Source: Rhodothermus marinus
Lineage (GTDB): Bacteria; Bacteroidota; Rhodothermia; Rhodothermales; Rhodothermaceae
Reading direction: 5' to 3'
NCBI RefSeq assembly: GCF_009936275.1
Contig: NZ_AP019797.1
Span: 1,727,501 to 1,791,500, forward strand
DNA length: 64,000 nucleotides
The notes below the pieces were generated by a model that was given only the letters and a program-made list of their open reading frames with translations, was not told the DNA's origin and searched no databases. Below are positions 7,915 to 15,929 of the stretch, piece by piece (the stretch's first letter is position 1; each line of letters begins with the position of its first letter). A program made the position numbers and the translations under genes.

Positions 7915-10900
7915 ATGCGCAATACGTGCATGGTAGTTTTCCAGGCGCCTGTTGACCCGGATCGTTCCCCTCAATCCCCACCGCATCGGATCTGGCTCCA
8001 CCAGGACGTTCTCGAATTTCTCCACGGTCGGGATGCTTCCGTGCGTCGGCTGGGCATCGTTCTGCGCCAGATTGCAGCCCGAGGACGCCCCAACCGCATC
8101 AAGAGCTGCCGCACCCCTGAAAATCGCGGCTGGCTGCGCACGCCCATGGGAGGCGGCGGTAGTGGCATGCACTTCTACCTGTGGTGGGCGCCGAGCGACA
8201 GCGAACGCGTAGCTCCGCTCGTCCCCTCCGACAACGAGGTTTTTCTTCGCACGATTCGCCACCACGACAACCACGATCCACTTGACTGTGGCCAGCGCCA
8301 CGACTACATCCTGCTGTCCCTTCAGGAGCTGCAGACAGAACACATCGACGGCGTTGACTGCGCACCCTGGACGCCCGAGCAACGAGCCTTTATCGACGCC
8401 GGTGAAGTTACACGCATCGTGCTGGGCAGGCCGGGCTCGGGCAAGACGGCCAGCCTCTGGCGTGCCGTGGAGCGTCATCCGGCACGTCATCTGCTGTATC
8501 TGACCTGGTCCCGGGAACTGGCCTGGCAGGCGCACCTCAATTTCTCGGCCCTGGCACCCGGCCGAACCGTTCGGTGCTGGCATTTTTCCCGGCTTCTTCG
8601 GGCCATCACGCAGCAGGACGAACCGCGCCTTACGCTGACGGAAAGCCGCAGGCGCTTTCGCGAAGCACTGCAACTGTTGAGTGCCCGGCAACTGGGCCCC
8701 TGGAAGCAGCGCCTGACGGCCCTCCATGCAGAACTGCGTGCCTTTCTGATCGGTCGGGCACGCCCCGGCCATGCATCTACCGTTTTCCACAGGCCGGTTT
8801 TCCACCTGCGGCAGGAAGCCTATGCCGGCCTGCGGCGGGACGATCGCCATCCGGATGCAATAGAGAAGGCCTGGCATGTTTTCGAACTGCTCTGCCGCAA
8901 CGAACAACTTGCGGAAATCTTTCCCGAACTGGCGGCCGCCTCACAGGCCATTCGAATCCTTCGGGCCGGACGTCTGCCGACCATCCTGGAAACGATCGAG
9001 GGCATTGTCGTCGATGAAGTACAGGACCTGACGTTGCTGGAGCTGTCGGTTGTGGTGGAACTCTGGCACATGCTGGCGCGGCGACGTTCGACCCCTCCGC
9101 TTCTGCTACTGGCGGGCGACGAAGGGCAGACGGTCCGTCCTTCGGGGTTTCGCTGGGGACCCTACAAGGAATGGCTGAGCGAGCGCATTGCGCCACCTCG
9201 GGATTACGAACTCGGCGAAAGTCTTCGTTGCCCGGCCAATATCGCGCGCACGTTCGAGCGTGCCGCCCGCTACTACAGCAAACTGCCGCGCGAGGAACGC
9301 CCGGCGCGTCAGCGTCGCGATACCCGGGCCGCACCCGGTGGCCATCTCATTTACGTAGCTGCCGAAAACCAGCAACAGGCCACCTCCCTGATCCAGAAAC
9401 TGTGCGACGAGGAATCGCTGGTGGTCGTCTCGCTGGAAGATGAAGTGCCCGAACACATCTGGTCCCCGGCCCTCATTAAAGGGCTCGAGCGCCAGACCGT
9501 GGTTGTGCTGAATCCGGGCGCAGTGCTTGAAAGGCTGGATCGTTTCGTTGCTGAAGAGCACTTTGCGTTCGACCGCGAAGACTATCGCACCGAAGTCGAT
9601 CGGCTGCGCGTGGCCCTGAGCCGCTCCAGCGAAACACTGGTGTTTCTGGACGTAGCGCCCACCGCCGCGCAACGTGCCTGCAGCCTGCGGTTGCTCGGCG
9701 ACGACGTGGTAGAGGTGCCGCCACACGAACTGCTCGATAATCTGGAGCAGGCGGAGCTCTCTCTGCTGGAGCGCATCCAGGCGCGTCTGGAGGAGTTTTC
9801 TGTGCGCATCGACGACGACCCCGTGCAGGCCCTTCGTCTGGCACTGCGCGCCCGCGATCTGCAGCTGCGAATTCGAAGCCTGGGCGAACACATCCCCGCG
9901 AACATCGCCCGAGAGGTCCCCCGGGCCATTCTCCTCTCAATAGCACGCCTTTTGACCGACGATCGTGTACTTCCCGAAGTGGAAACTCCGGACCTGCTGC
10001 AGCAGGCTCGCGAGGCCGCCAGCGAACTCGGCCCGGAGCACCTGCGTGCATTCGACGAACTGGTACGCTGGCATCAATCCGGTCGCGTTTTCCCGGCCGC
10101 ACTGCTCAAAGCCGCCTGCCGGCTCACCGGTGAAGCCGAATGGTTACGGCAGGCCCTCTCGGCCATTGCCTACAGCCTGCACGCGGCCCTGGAGCGTAGT
10201 GCCCGTCGCCCGGAATCGGCCGGCGTCTTCCTGGAGGATGTGGCGGCCTGGCTTCGCTTCCTGGACTACGCTGGTAACCTCGAGGAAGCAGTGCGACAGC
10301 TACGGGGCCTTGCTTTCGACGCACTGCTTGCGGCCGGCGATCTGGCCACGGCGCAGCAAATGCTGGAACGCATCCAGCCGCCCGATCTGCTCCGCAAAGG
10401 GCGCTTGCTGGAAGCAAAGAACGAGCTCGAAGAGGCTATCGAAGCCTATCTGCAGGCCGGCGCATACACCGAAGCCGAACGCGTCCGCCAGCGGCTCTAC
10501 CACTTCCGTAACGATACGCTGCGACGCTTCCGCCACCTGGCCGATCAATGTTCGGCTCTTGAGCAGATCCCTGTGCTGACTTCCATGCTTTCCGGTGCAC
10601 AGCAAAGGCTGGCCACCCGGTATATCCAGCTCCACTTTGAAGCAAGAAAAGATGCCAGTGTTCAGAACACACTTTATGCATTCCTCAGCTACCTTCAAGC
10701 AGTACATCAGCATACGGATCAACTGGAAGATCCCGAGCTGATGATGCTTGGCGCTCTGGAAGAACTGACGCGCCGGCGGCACAGGGCCTGCGCTGCAGCG
10801 GCTCAGCTACTCTTCGAGCACTATGGCACACGTTCGATGGCCCGCCGCCTGCTCGCATCGCCCGCCGGAGAACTCCCGGAATGCAGCGAACCGGCCGTTT

Positions 10901-11010
10901 TCTGCCTGGCGGCCTCCACGCTGGAAACCCTCAGAAACTGTCCGCCCTACCAGAACCTGCTTGCGTTTATCGACCATGGAAAACCGACACGCCGCGCTGC
11001 TGAAAGCTGA
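7915..11010 (+). CDS. UvrD/Rep-like SF1A helicase with unusual N-terminus and long helical C-terminus
   Basis: This 1031-residue protein has Walker A GRPGSGKT (about 170), Walker B IVVDEVQDLT (about 364), motif III LLLAGDEGQT (about 400), ESLRCPANIAR (about 434), motif V KGLERQTVVVLN (about 523) and motif VI RLRVALSRS (about 564). The core is unusually compact. Residues 1-130 precede it and contain GRPNRIKS, YLWW and IRHHDNHDP; I suspect a RelE/ParE-like fold, but this is a guess. Residues 620-1031 form a helical, TPR-like solenoid (for example 826-850). The ATG at 7915 is preferred over a TTG at 7912 because AAGGAG lies 5 nt before it. The next gene overlaps by 35 nt. A phage-defence role is inferred from context. 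Confidence 0.8.
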   Translation: MRNTCMVVFQAPVDPDRSPQSPPHRIWLHQDVLEFLHGRDASVRRLGIVLRQIAARGRPNRIKSCRTPENRGWLRTPMGGGGSGMHFYLWWAPSDSERVAPLVPSDNEVFLRTIRHHDNHDPLDCGQRHDYILLSLQELQTEHIDGVDCAPWTPEQRAFIDAGEVTRIVLGRPGSGKTASLWRAVERHPARHLLYLTWSRELAWQAHLNFSALAPGRTVRCWHFSRLLRAITQQDEPRLTLTESRRRFREALQLLSARQLGPWKQRLTALHAELRAFLIGRARPGHASTVFHRPVFHLRQEAYAGLRRDDRHPDAIEKAWHVFELLCRNEQLAEIFPELAAASQAIRILRAGRLPTILETIEGIVVDEVQDLTLLELSVVVELWHMLARRRSTPPLLLLAGDEGQTVRPSGFRWGPYKEWLSERIAPPRDYELGESLRCPANIARTFERAARYYSKLPREERPARQRRDTRAAPGGHLIYVAAENQQQATSLIQKLCDEESLVVVSLEDEVPEHIWSPALIKGLERQTVVVLNPGAVLERLDRFVAEEHFAFDREDYRTEVDRLRVALSRSSETLVFLDVAPTAAQRACSLRLLGDDVVEVPPHELLDNLEQAELSLLERIQARLEEFSVRIDDDPVQALRLALRARDLQLRIRSLGEHIPANIAREVPRAILLSIARLLTDDRVLPEVETPDLLQQAREAASELGPEHLRAFDELVRWHQSGRVFPAALLKAACRLTGEAEWLRQALSAIAYSLHAALERSARRPESAGVFLEDVAAWLRFLDYAGNLEEAVRQLRGLAFDALLAAGDLATAQQMLERIQPPDLLRKGRLLEAKNELEEAIEAYLQAGAYTEAERVRQRLYHFRNDTLRRFRHLADQCSALEQIPVLTSMLSGAQQRLATRYIQLHFEARKDASVQNTLYAFLSYLQAVHQHTDQLEDPELMMLGALEELTRRRHRACAAAAQLLFEHYGTRSMARRLLASPAGELPECSEPAVFCLAASTLETLRNCPPYQNLLAFIDHGKPTRRAAES

Positions 11011-11518
11011 ACAGCAGATTCAGGAAATTGCCGAAGAGTTGAGCCGGCTGCGTGACGCAACCCTTTTGCTGACCGAAGCGCAGCATGGTGTCGATCAGGT
11101 ACTGCGCAGCTGCCAGCACCTTAATGATCGCGTGGCCGATCTATTCGAACACCTCCATGCGGCCGCTAGTGCGCTTCAGGAAGCCGGCTTTCCGGAATTG
11201 AAGGCAAGCCTGGATCAGATGGGCACCGATATAGAAAAGCTGCAGGCGCGCCAGCATGAAGCCTCACGCCAGCTTGAGGCGCTGCATCAAACGCTCAGGT
11301 ACCTTCATGAATCAATCGTGCAAATTGTGAACGGCTACAACAGCCTGCAGGCCACCGGCGAACGACTGCAGACCGACCTCGAATCGCTTATGCTGGCCAC
11401 CTCGCAGCTGGCCGATCGGATCGCCACCATCGAAACGCGCCAGCAGCGATCGCTCTGGATGCTGGCAGTCGTGGCGGGCCTTGTGCTGCTGACGCTGATC
11501 ATCATGCTCTGGCCCTGA
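10976..11518 (+). CDS. Tail-anchored coiled-coil protein coupled to the helicase
   Basis: This 180-residue protein starts at an ATG inside the last 35 nt of the helicase gene, so its translation is likely coupled. Residues 5-150 are heptad-rich helix, with segments such as LLKAEQQIQEIAEELSRL and IEKLQARQHEASRQL. Residues 156-180 are one hydrophobic span at the very C-terminus, ending IIMLWP. This is the layout of a tail-anchored inner-membrane protein with a cytoplasmic coiled coil. No family was recognised. It may tether or control the helicase at the membrane (inference). Confidence 0.75.
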   Translation: MENRHAALLKAEQQIQEIAEELSRLRDATLLLTEAQHGVDQVLRSCQHLNDRVADLFEHLHAAASALQEAGFPELKASLDQMGTDIEKLQARQHEASRQLEALHQTLRYLHESIVQIVNGYNSLQATGERLQTDLESLMLATSQLADRIATIETRQQRSLWMLAVVAGLVLLTLIIMLWP

Positions 11519-11520
11519 GC

Positions 11521-11539
11521 ATCGGGTATGCATCCCGAT
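11521..11539 (+). terminator. Short hairpin after the tail-anchor gene
   Basis: ATCGGG and CCCGAT pair around a 7-nt loop just 2 nt past the stop codon. No T-run follows, so it is at best a weak or Rho-assisted terminator. Confidence 0.3.
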
Positions 11540-11565
11540 CCTGCGGTCCGGAGAGCGGGCCACTG

Positions 11566-11613
11566 CCTTGTGTAAGGAATAGCGCTATAGTCAGCAACAG
11601 TCCTTACACAAGG
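11566..11613. repeat. Perfect 13-bp inverted repeat
   Basis: CCTTGTGTAAGGA (11566-11578) and its exact reverse complement (11601-11613) flank a 22-nt centre that contains AGCGCT. The hairpin lies between the convergent ends of the tail-anchor gene and the frameshifted DUF234-like remnant. It could be a bidirectional terminator without a T-run, an operator, or the scar of a small mobile element. Confidence 0.6.
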
Positions 11614-11705
11614 GGCCTGCTGCCTGAACTACCAGACGCATCCTGTGGAAGCAACGCGCGGGGCCGTTCTCGCGGACCACGTCAATGCGGGCCGGGCGTC
11701 GGTCT

Positions 11706-12139
11706 TCAGCCTGTTCTGAAGATCAGCAACAGCAGCAACAGAATAATCAGCCCCAGCGTGCCCAGTACCAGCGTAACCCTCGTCTGGAGTGCTTTAAGCG
11801 TCTCCTGCAGCCGCCCCGACTCCTCTTCCATCAGCGATCCGGGCGCAAAGCCGCCGCTGGAAAAAAAATGAAATACCGCACCTGCTCCGGCAACCTCTGC
11901 CGCTGAACCAGCCTCTTCCATCGCGATTGCAGCTCCCTGAGCACCTCCACCCCTACCGGTCGTTGCGTCCATTTACACTCCCCGATTGTCCAGCTTCCAT
12001 CTGCATGCTCGGCCATCAGATCCAGGTCAAAATCTCCCGCCCATTCCCGCCCCGTCCGCACTACCGGAGGCACCTTGAGCTCGGCAGCAGCATAACGCTC
12101 CATGTAATGGCAAAGAAGGGATCGATATGTTTTGATGTT
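11706..12139 (-). pseudogene. Truncated, frameshifted DUF234/PD-(D/E)XK-type protein with a membrane tail
   Basis: The minus-strand frame 12139-11831 encodes HYMERYAAAEL and later FDLDLMAE, then WTIGECKW. This is the D...ExK-like pattern of the nuclease-fold C-terminal domain (DUF234) found on archaeal-type ATPases. The ATPase part is missing: the frame opens after a stop at 12140-12142, in AT-rich DNA. At a run of eight T (minus strand, 11868-11861) the similarity appears to pass into the -1 frame. That frame gives FFSSGGFAPGSL, a short helix (MEEESGRLQETLKAL) and a 20-residue membrane span ending FRTG at 11706. Either one T was lost, or -1 slippage makes a long form. An intact short ORF starts at ATG 12103. 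Confidence 0.55.
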
Positions 12140-12204
12140 TTATGTTTTTACAAGAGATATACCTACTGGACGTAGCTACTAAAGCGACATTCTGAATGAT
12201 TTTT

Positions 12205-12221
12205 CGTTAACAAATCGTTAA
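12205..12221. promoter_or_regulatory. Possible operator dyad upstream of the LacI-family gene
   Basis: TTAAC-AAATC-GTTAA (12207-12221) is a perfect 5-bp dyad, and CGTTAA also occurs twice in direct order here. It lies about 125 nt before the lacI-type start, in the AT-rich gap 12140-12344, which also contains a TATATT box near 12270. It could be a regulator site, but the dyad is short. Confidence 0.25.
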
Positions 12222-12344
12222 GTAAGTGGCAGATCGAGTATGCACTTCAGGTTTCTCGCTTCCGGAATTATATTACAGGGGAACATTGTGGCCTTGTGTG
12301 CGGAATCAACTGCAACCGTTTACGCTTAACCAGGGGCCCTGCAT

Positions 12345-13388
12345 ATGGCACAGCGCATTCGTCCCAAAAAGAAAGATAAGGTCACCATCTACGACGTCGC
12401 CCGGGAAGCCGGCGTCGCTATCTCGACGGTCTCGCGTGTGCTGAACAACTCCAGCGACGTCTCGGAAGAAACGCGGCAACGCGTTCTTCGGGCCATCGAG
12501 AAGCTTCAGTTTCGCCCGGATCGAACCGCCCGCACGCTGGCTCAGAAGAAAACGCGCGTGCTGGCCGTGGCCGTCACGTCGTTCACGACGCCTTTCCACA
12601 ACGAAATCCTCAAAGGCGTCCGCACGGCCATGGAAAACGTGGACGCCGACCTGCTGCTGAGCGACCTGGGTTCGAAGTATCCCCAGCAGAAGCTGCTCAA
12701 CTTCCTGCGGCGTGGCGCGGTCGACGGTCTTCTCGTGATCGGGTTGCCCGCTGACGAAAAGCTTACGCTGGAGCTCCGAGCCCTTCATGCACCCGTGGTC
12801 ATGGTGGGCTACCATCACACCGACTTCGACTGCTTCTACTGGGACGATCGGGTCGGCGCCCGAAAGGCTGTCGAACACCTGATCGCCTGCGGCCATCGCC
12901 GCATTGGCATGATCCGTTCGCATACGGAGGGTAGCCTGCAGCTCGATCGCATTGCCGGCTACCGGGAGGCGCTGGAGGCGGCCGGGATTCCGTTCGATCC
13001 CGAGCTGGTACGTGCCGGCAAAACCGAAAAGCATGCGGGCTTCAGTGAGGAGGCCGGCTACGAGGCCATGCAGGATCTCTTGAAGATTGAGCCCCGGGTG
13101 ACGGCCGTCTTTGCCAGCAGCGACGTGCAGGCGATCGGGGCCTGGAAAGCGCTGCGTGAAGCCGGGCTGCGCGTGCCCGAGGACGTGGCGCTGGTGGGCT
13201 ACGACGACATCAAGATCAGCGAGTACATCGGCCTCTCCAGCGTCTCCCAGAACATGCATGCGGTGGGCCGCGAGGCGACGCGCCTGCTGGTGGAACGCGT
13301 CGAAGGGAAGCGGCAGGATCCGCCGCTGGAAGTGCTGGTAGTGCCACAGCTCAAGATCCGTTACTCGAGCGACTGCGGACGTGCCTGA
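12345..13388 (+). CDS. LacI-family transcriptional regulator
   Basis: This 347-residue protein has the N-terminal LacI helix-turn-helix (residues 14-33, TIYDVAREAGVAISTVSRVL) and hinge (VLRAIEKLQFRPDRTARTLA). A periplasmic-binding-protein-like effector domain fills the rest (KTRVLAVAVTSFTTPF, then VGYDDIKISEYIG). Length is normal for the family. LacI proteins repress by binding palindromic operators and release on binding a sugar or purine. The stop overlaps the longest purC frame, so the two are co-transcribed. The purC link makes a PurR-like role possible, but the ligand cannot be read from the sequence. Confidence 0.93.
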   Translation: MAQRIRPKKKDKVTIYDVAREAGVAISTVSRVLNNSSDVSEETRQRVLRAIEKLQFRPDRTARTLAQKKTRVLAVAVTSFTTPFHNEILKGVRTAMENVDADLLLSDLGSKYPQQKLLNFLRRGAVDGLLVIGLPADEKLTLELRALHAPVVMVGYHHTDFDCFYWDDRVGARKAVEHLIACGHRRIGMIRSHTEGSLQLDRIAGYREALEAAGIPFDPELVRAGKTEKHAGFSEEAGYEAMQDLLKIEPRVTAVFASSDVQAIGAWKALREAGLRVPEDVALVGYDDIKISEYIGLSSVSQNMHAVGREATRLLVERVEGKRQDPPLEVLVVPQLKIRYSSDCGRA

Positions 13389-13392
13389 GAAA

Positions 13393-14379
13393 ATGGTCTC
13401 GGAATCCCTGATTCGCGTACAACTGGACCGGACGATCCGGGAGACGAATCTCCAGGAGCTGGGCACGCCCTACCGGGGCAAGGTGCGGGACGTCTACACG
13501 GTGGACGGTCACCTGGTGATCGTCACGACCGACCGGATCTCGGCCTTTGATCATATTCTGCGCCAGACCATCCCGTTCAAGGGGCAGGTGCTAAATCAAC
13601 TGGCCGCGTACTTTTTCCGCCACACGGCCGATCTGGTCCCCAACCATGTGGAGGCGGTGCCGGACCCGAACGTGACGGTAGCCCGGCGGTGCCGCCCGAT
13701 TCCCATCGAGTTCGTGGTGCGGGGCTATCTGGCCGGACATGCCTGGCGCGTCTATCGGAGCGGCCGCCGGGAACTCTGCGGCAAAAAACTCCCGGAGGGG
13801 CTCGTGCAGAATGCCCGCCTTCCCGAGCCGATCCTGACGCCGGCCACCAAGGCGAAAGAGGGACACGACGAAGACATCAGCCGTGAAGAAATTCTCACGC
13901 GTGGGCTGTTGGATGCGGAAACGTTCGACCACATCGAGGCCATGGCGCTGGCGCTTTACCGTCGCGGTGCCGAAATGGCCGCGCGTCGGGGACTGATTCT
14001 CGTCGATACGAAGTACGAGTTCGGGATTGACGACGAAGGCACGATCCGCCTGATCGACGAGGTCCACACGCCGGATTCGTCCCGGTACTTCTATGCAGAC
14101 GAGTACGAAGAGCGGTTGCGCAAAGGACTCCCGCAGCGGCAGCTCTCCAAGGAGTTCGTGCGTGAGTGGCTGATGGAGCACGGTTTCATGGGCCAGCCCG
14201 GTCAGCAGTTGCCCGATCTCCCGGACGACGTACGCGTGGAGATTGCCCGCCGCTATATCGAGGTCTACGAGCAGCTGACTGGCGAGCCGTTTCAGCCCGA
14301 CACGCATCCGGACCCGGAGCAGCGCATCCGGGAGAATCTGGCTGCCCTTCCCCTGCTCCAGGCTCAGCTCAGCCGGTAG
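13393..14379 (+). CDS. purC: Phosphoribosylaminoimidazole-succinocarboxamide synthase (SAICAR synthetase)
   Basis: PurC joins CAIR and aspartate with ATP in purine synthesis. The family motifs are present: GKVRDVY near the N-terminus, TTDRISAFD, EFVVRGYLAGHAW and DTKYEFG. The protein is about 328 residues, the longer form of the family. The ATG at 13393 is 4 nt after the lacI-type stop; a GTG at 13381 would overlap it. The 3' end overlaps the convergent nitrilase gene by 16 nt. It is the only purine gene in the window. Confidence 0.95.
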   Translation: MVSESLIRVQLDRTIRETNLQELGTPYRGKVRDVYTVDGHLVIVTTDRISAFDHILRQTIPFKGQVLNQLAAYFFRHTADLVPNHVEAVPDPNVTVARRCRPIPIEFVVRGYLAGHAWRVYRSGRRELCGKKLPEGLVQNARLPEPILTPATKAKEGHDEDISREEILTRGLLDAETFDHIEAMALALYRRGAEMAARRGLILVDTKYEFGIDDEGTIRLIDEVHTPDSSRYFYADEYEERLRKGLPQRQLSKEFVREWLMEHGFMGQPGQQLPDLPDDVRVEIARRYIEVYEQLTGEPFQPDTHPDPEQRIRENLAALPLLQAQLSR

Positions 14380-15170
14380 CAGTCTGGCCGTCGATCTTCG
14401 AACAGGTCGTTATAGGGCGTAATGCGCCGGTTGCGGGCTTCCTGAGGTTCGATTTCGGCAATGCCCACCTGGTCTCCCTCGGCCGGAGCTTCTTGCAGCA
14501 CCCGACCGGAGGGATCGCAGATCAGGCTGCGTCCGATGAAGCGCAGCGTTTCGCGCCCGTTGGATTCGGTGCCGTAGCGGTTGGCCGTGATCGTGAACAC
14601 ATGGTTTTCCAATGCCCGGATGGGCATGGCGCGGGGGCAGTCCGGACGCACCAGATTGGACGGATGCGCGATCACGTCGGCTCCCTGAAGCGCCAGCGTG
14701 CGGGCCGCCTCCGGAAAATACCAGTCGAAGCAGATCATGACACCCAGCCGGTAGGGCTGGCCATTCCGATCGGCCACCTCGAACACCTGAAACCCCAGGT
14801 TGCCCGGGCTGAAATGCAGCTTTTCTTCGTAGAAGAGATGGACTTTGCGATAGCGGCCGATCAGACCTTCGGGCCCCACCACGACCGCGCTGTTGTAAAA
14901 TCGATCGCCGTCGCGCTCGGGCAGGCCGCCGACCATGACGGTGCCCGTCTTCCGGCACCACTCGATCATCCACTGCGTGGTAGGTCCCTCCGGGATCGGC
15001 TCGGCAACGACCTCCAGATCTTCGTGTGATCTAAAGAAATACCCGCTGGCAAACAACTCCGGCAGTACGATCAGGTCGGCCTCTATGCCTTCAAGCAGTG
15101 CTTCAACCTGTTTCAGGTTCTGCGTGACCTGAAGATAGGCCGGATTGTACTGCACGTAAGCAACCTGCAT
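14364..15170 (-). CDS. Nitrilase-superfamily carbon-nitrogen hydrolase
   Basis: This 268-residue cytoplasmic amidase-type enzyme shows the full catalytic triad: E38 (LPELFASGY), K109 (GRYRKVHLF) and C147 (GVMICFDWYFPE). The fold and length fit omega-amidase or N-carbamoylputrescine-amidase relatives; the substrate is unknown. The start is the ATG at 15170, because the preceding in-frame residues are non-conserved and overlap moaE. It is the last gene of a tight operon (ABC permease, moaD, moaE, nitrilase). Confidence 0.9.
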   Translation of the reverse strand: MQVAYVQYNPAYLQVTQNLKQVEALLEGIEADLIVLPELFASGYFFRSHEDLEVVAEPIPEGPTTQWMIEWCRKTGTVMVGGLPERDGDRFYNSAVVVGPEGLIGRYRKVHLFYEEKLHFSPGNLGFQVFEVADRNGQPYRLGVMICFDWYFPEAARTLALQGADVIAHPSNLVRPDCPRAMPIRALENHVFTITANRYGTESNGRETLRFIGRSLICDPSGRVLQEAPAEGDQVGIAEIEPQEARNRRITPYNDLFEDRRPDCYRLS

Positions 15171-15174
15171 GATT

Positions 15175-15627
15175 TCAGCGCGGCTTCGATTCAGGGATGC
15201 CTTCGACCCACACGTTCTGACCGTCCGAGAGCGTTTCGCGCTTCCAGATGGGCACCTGGCGCTTGAGCGTGTCAATCAGGAAACGGCAGGCCTCGAACGC
15301 TTCGGCCCGATGCGGGGTGGCCACGCCCACCAGTACACTGATTTCGCCGGCGGGTACGTCGCCCAGTCGGTGCCACAGGCAGAGCCGACGGACGGGCCAG
15401 CGGCGGAGCGCTTCGTCCGAGAGTCGTCCCATCTCGGCCAGGGCCATGGGCTCATAGGCTTCGTAGAACAGCGAGAGCGTCTCCCGGTCGTCGGTCCAGC
15501 GGCGTGTGGTGCCCAGAAACAGCGCCAGACCGCCCGCTTCGGGCGTCTGAAGAAACGACACAGCTTCGGCGACCGGCAACGGCTCGTGCATCAGTCGTAG
15601 CCAGACCGTAGGTGAGCGAAATTCCAT
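15175..15627 (-). CDS. moaE: Molybdopterin synthase catalytic subunit MoaE
   Basis: MoaE moves sulfur from the MoaD C-terminus to precursor Z to make molybdopterin. The 150-residue protein has the typical body (GGLALFLGTTR, YEAYEPMALAEM, CLWHRLGDVPAGE) and the catalytic-lysine segment KRQVPIWKRE. The start ATG at 15627 follows GCAGGAT at good spacing; the longer frame to 15669 would run into moaD. It sits between moaD and the nitrilase gene. Confidence 0.95.
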   Translation of the reverse strand: MEFRSPTVWLRLMHEPLPVAEAVSFLQTPEAGGLALFLGTTRRWTDDRETLSLFYEAYEPMALAEMGRLSDEALRRWPVRRLCLWHRLGDVPAGEISVLVGVATPHRAEAFEACRFLIDTLKRQVPIWKRETLSDGQNVWVEGIPESKPR

Positions 15628-15658
15628 AGCGATCCTGCTTTTCTGAAGGTTGCACAAC

Positions 15659-15922
15659 TCAGCCTCCACTGACCGGTGTGATCAGGGCAATTTCGTCGTT
15701 TTCATGGAGTTCAACGGATTCCGGGACGTACTCCTGGTTGACGGCCAGGCGAACCACCGGCCGATAAGCGGCGATGGCCGGATACTGTGCGGCCAGTTGG
15801 TCCAGTAGCCGACTCCCGGTAGCCGGGGCCGGAACGAACACTTCCAGTTCACTGCTTCCCAGGCGCTCCCGTAGCGTGCTGAAAAGCAGGACCCGAAGGC
15901 GAACCTGTGGCGCGTCGCTCAT
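15659..15922 (-). CDS. moaD: Molybdopterin synthase sulfur-carrier subunit MoaD
   Basis: This 87-residue ubiquitin-like protein ends in the diagnostic GG, which is adenylated and then carries the thiocarboxylate sulfur. RLRVLLFSTLRERLG, LAVNQEYV and NDEIALITPVSGG match the family. It lies 7 nt after the ABC-permease gene and directly upstream of moaE. No other molybdenum-cofactor gene is in the window. Confidence 0.95.
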   Translation of the reverse strand: MSDAPQVRLRVLLFSTLRERLGSSELEVFVPAPATGSRLLDQLAAQYPAIAAYRPVVRLAVNQEYVPESVELHENDEIALITPVSGG

Positions 15923-15929
15923 GGCCTGT

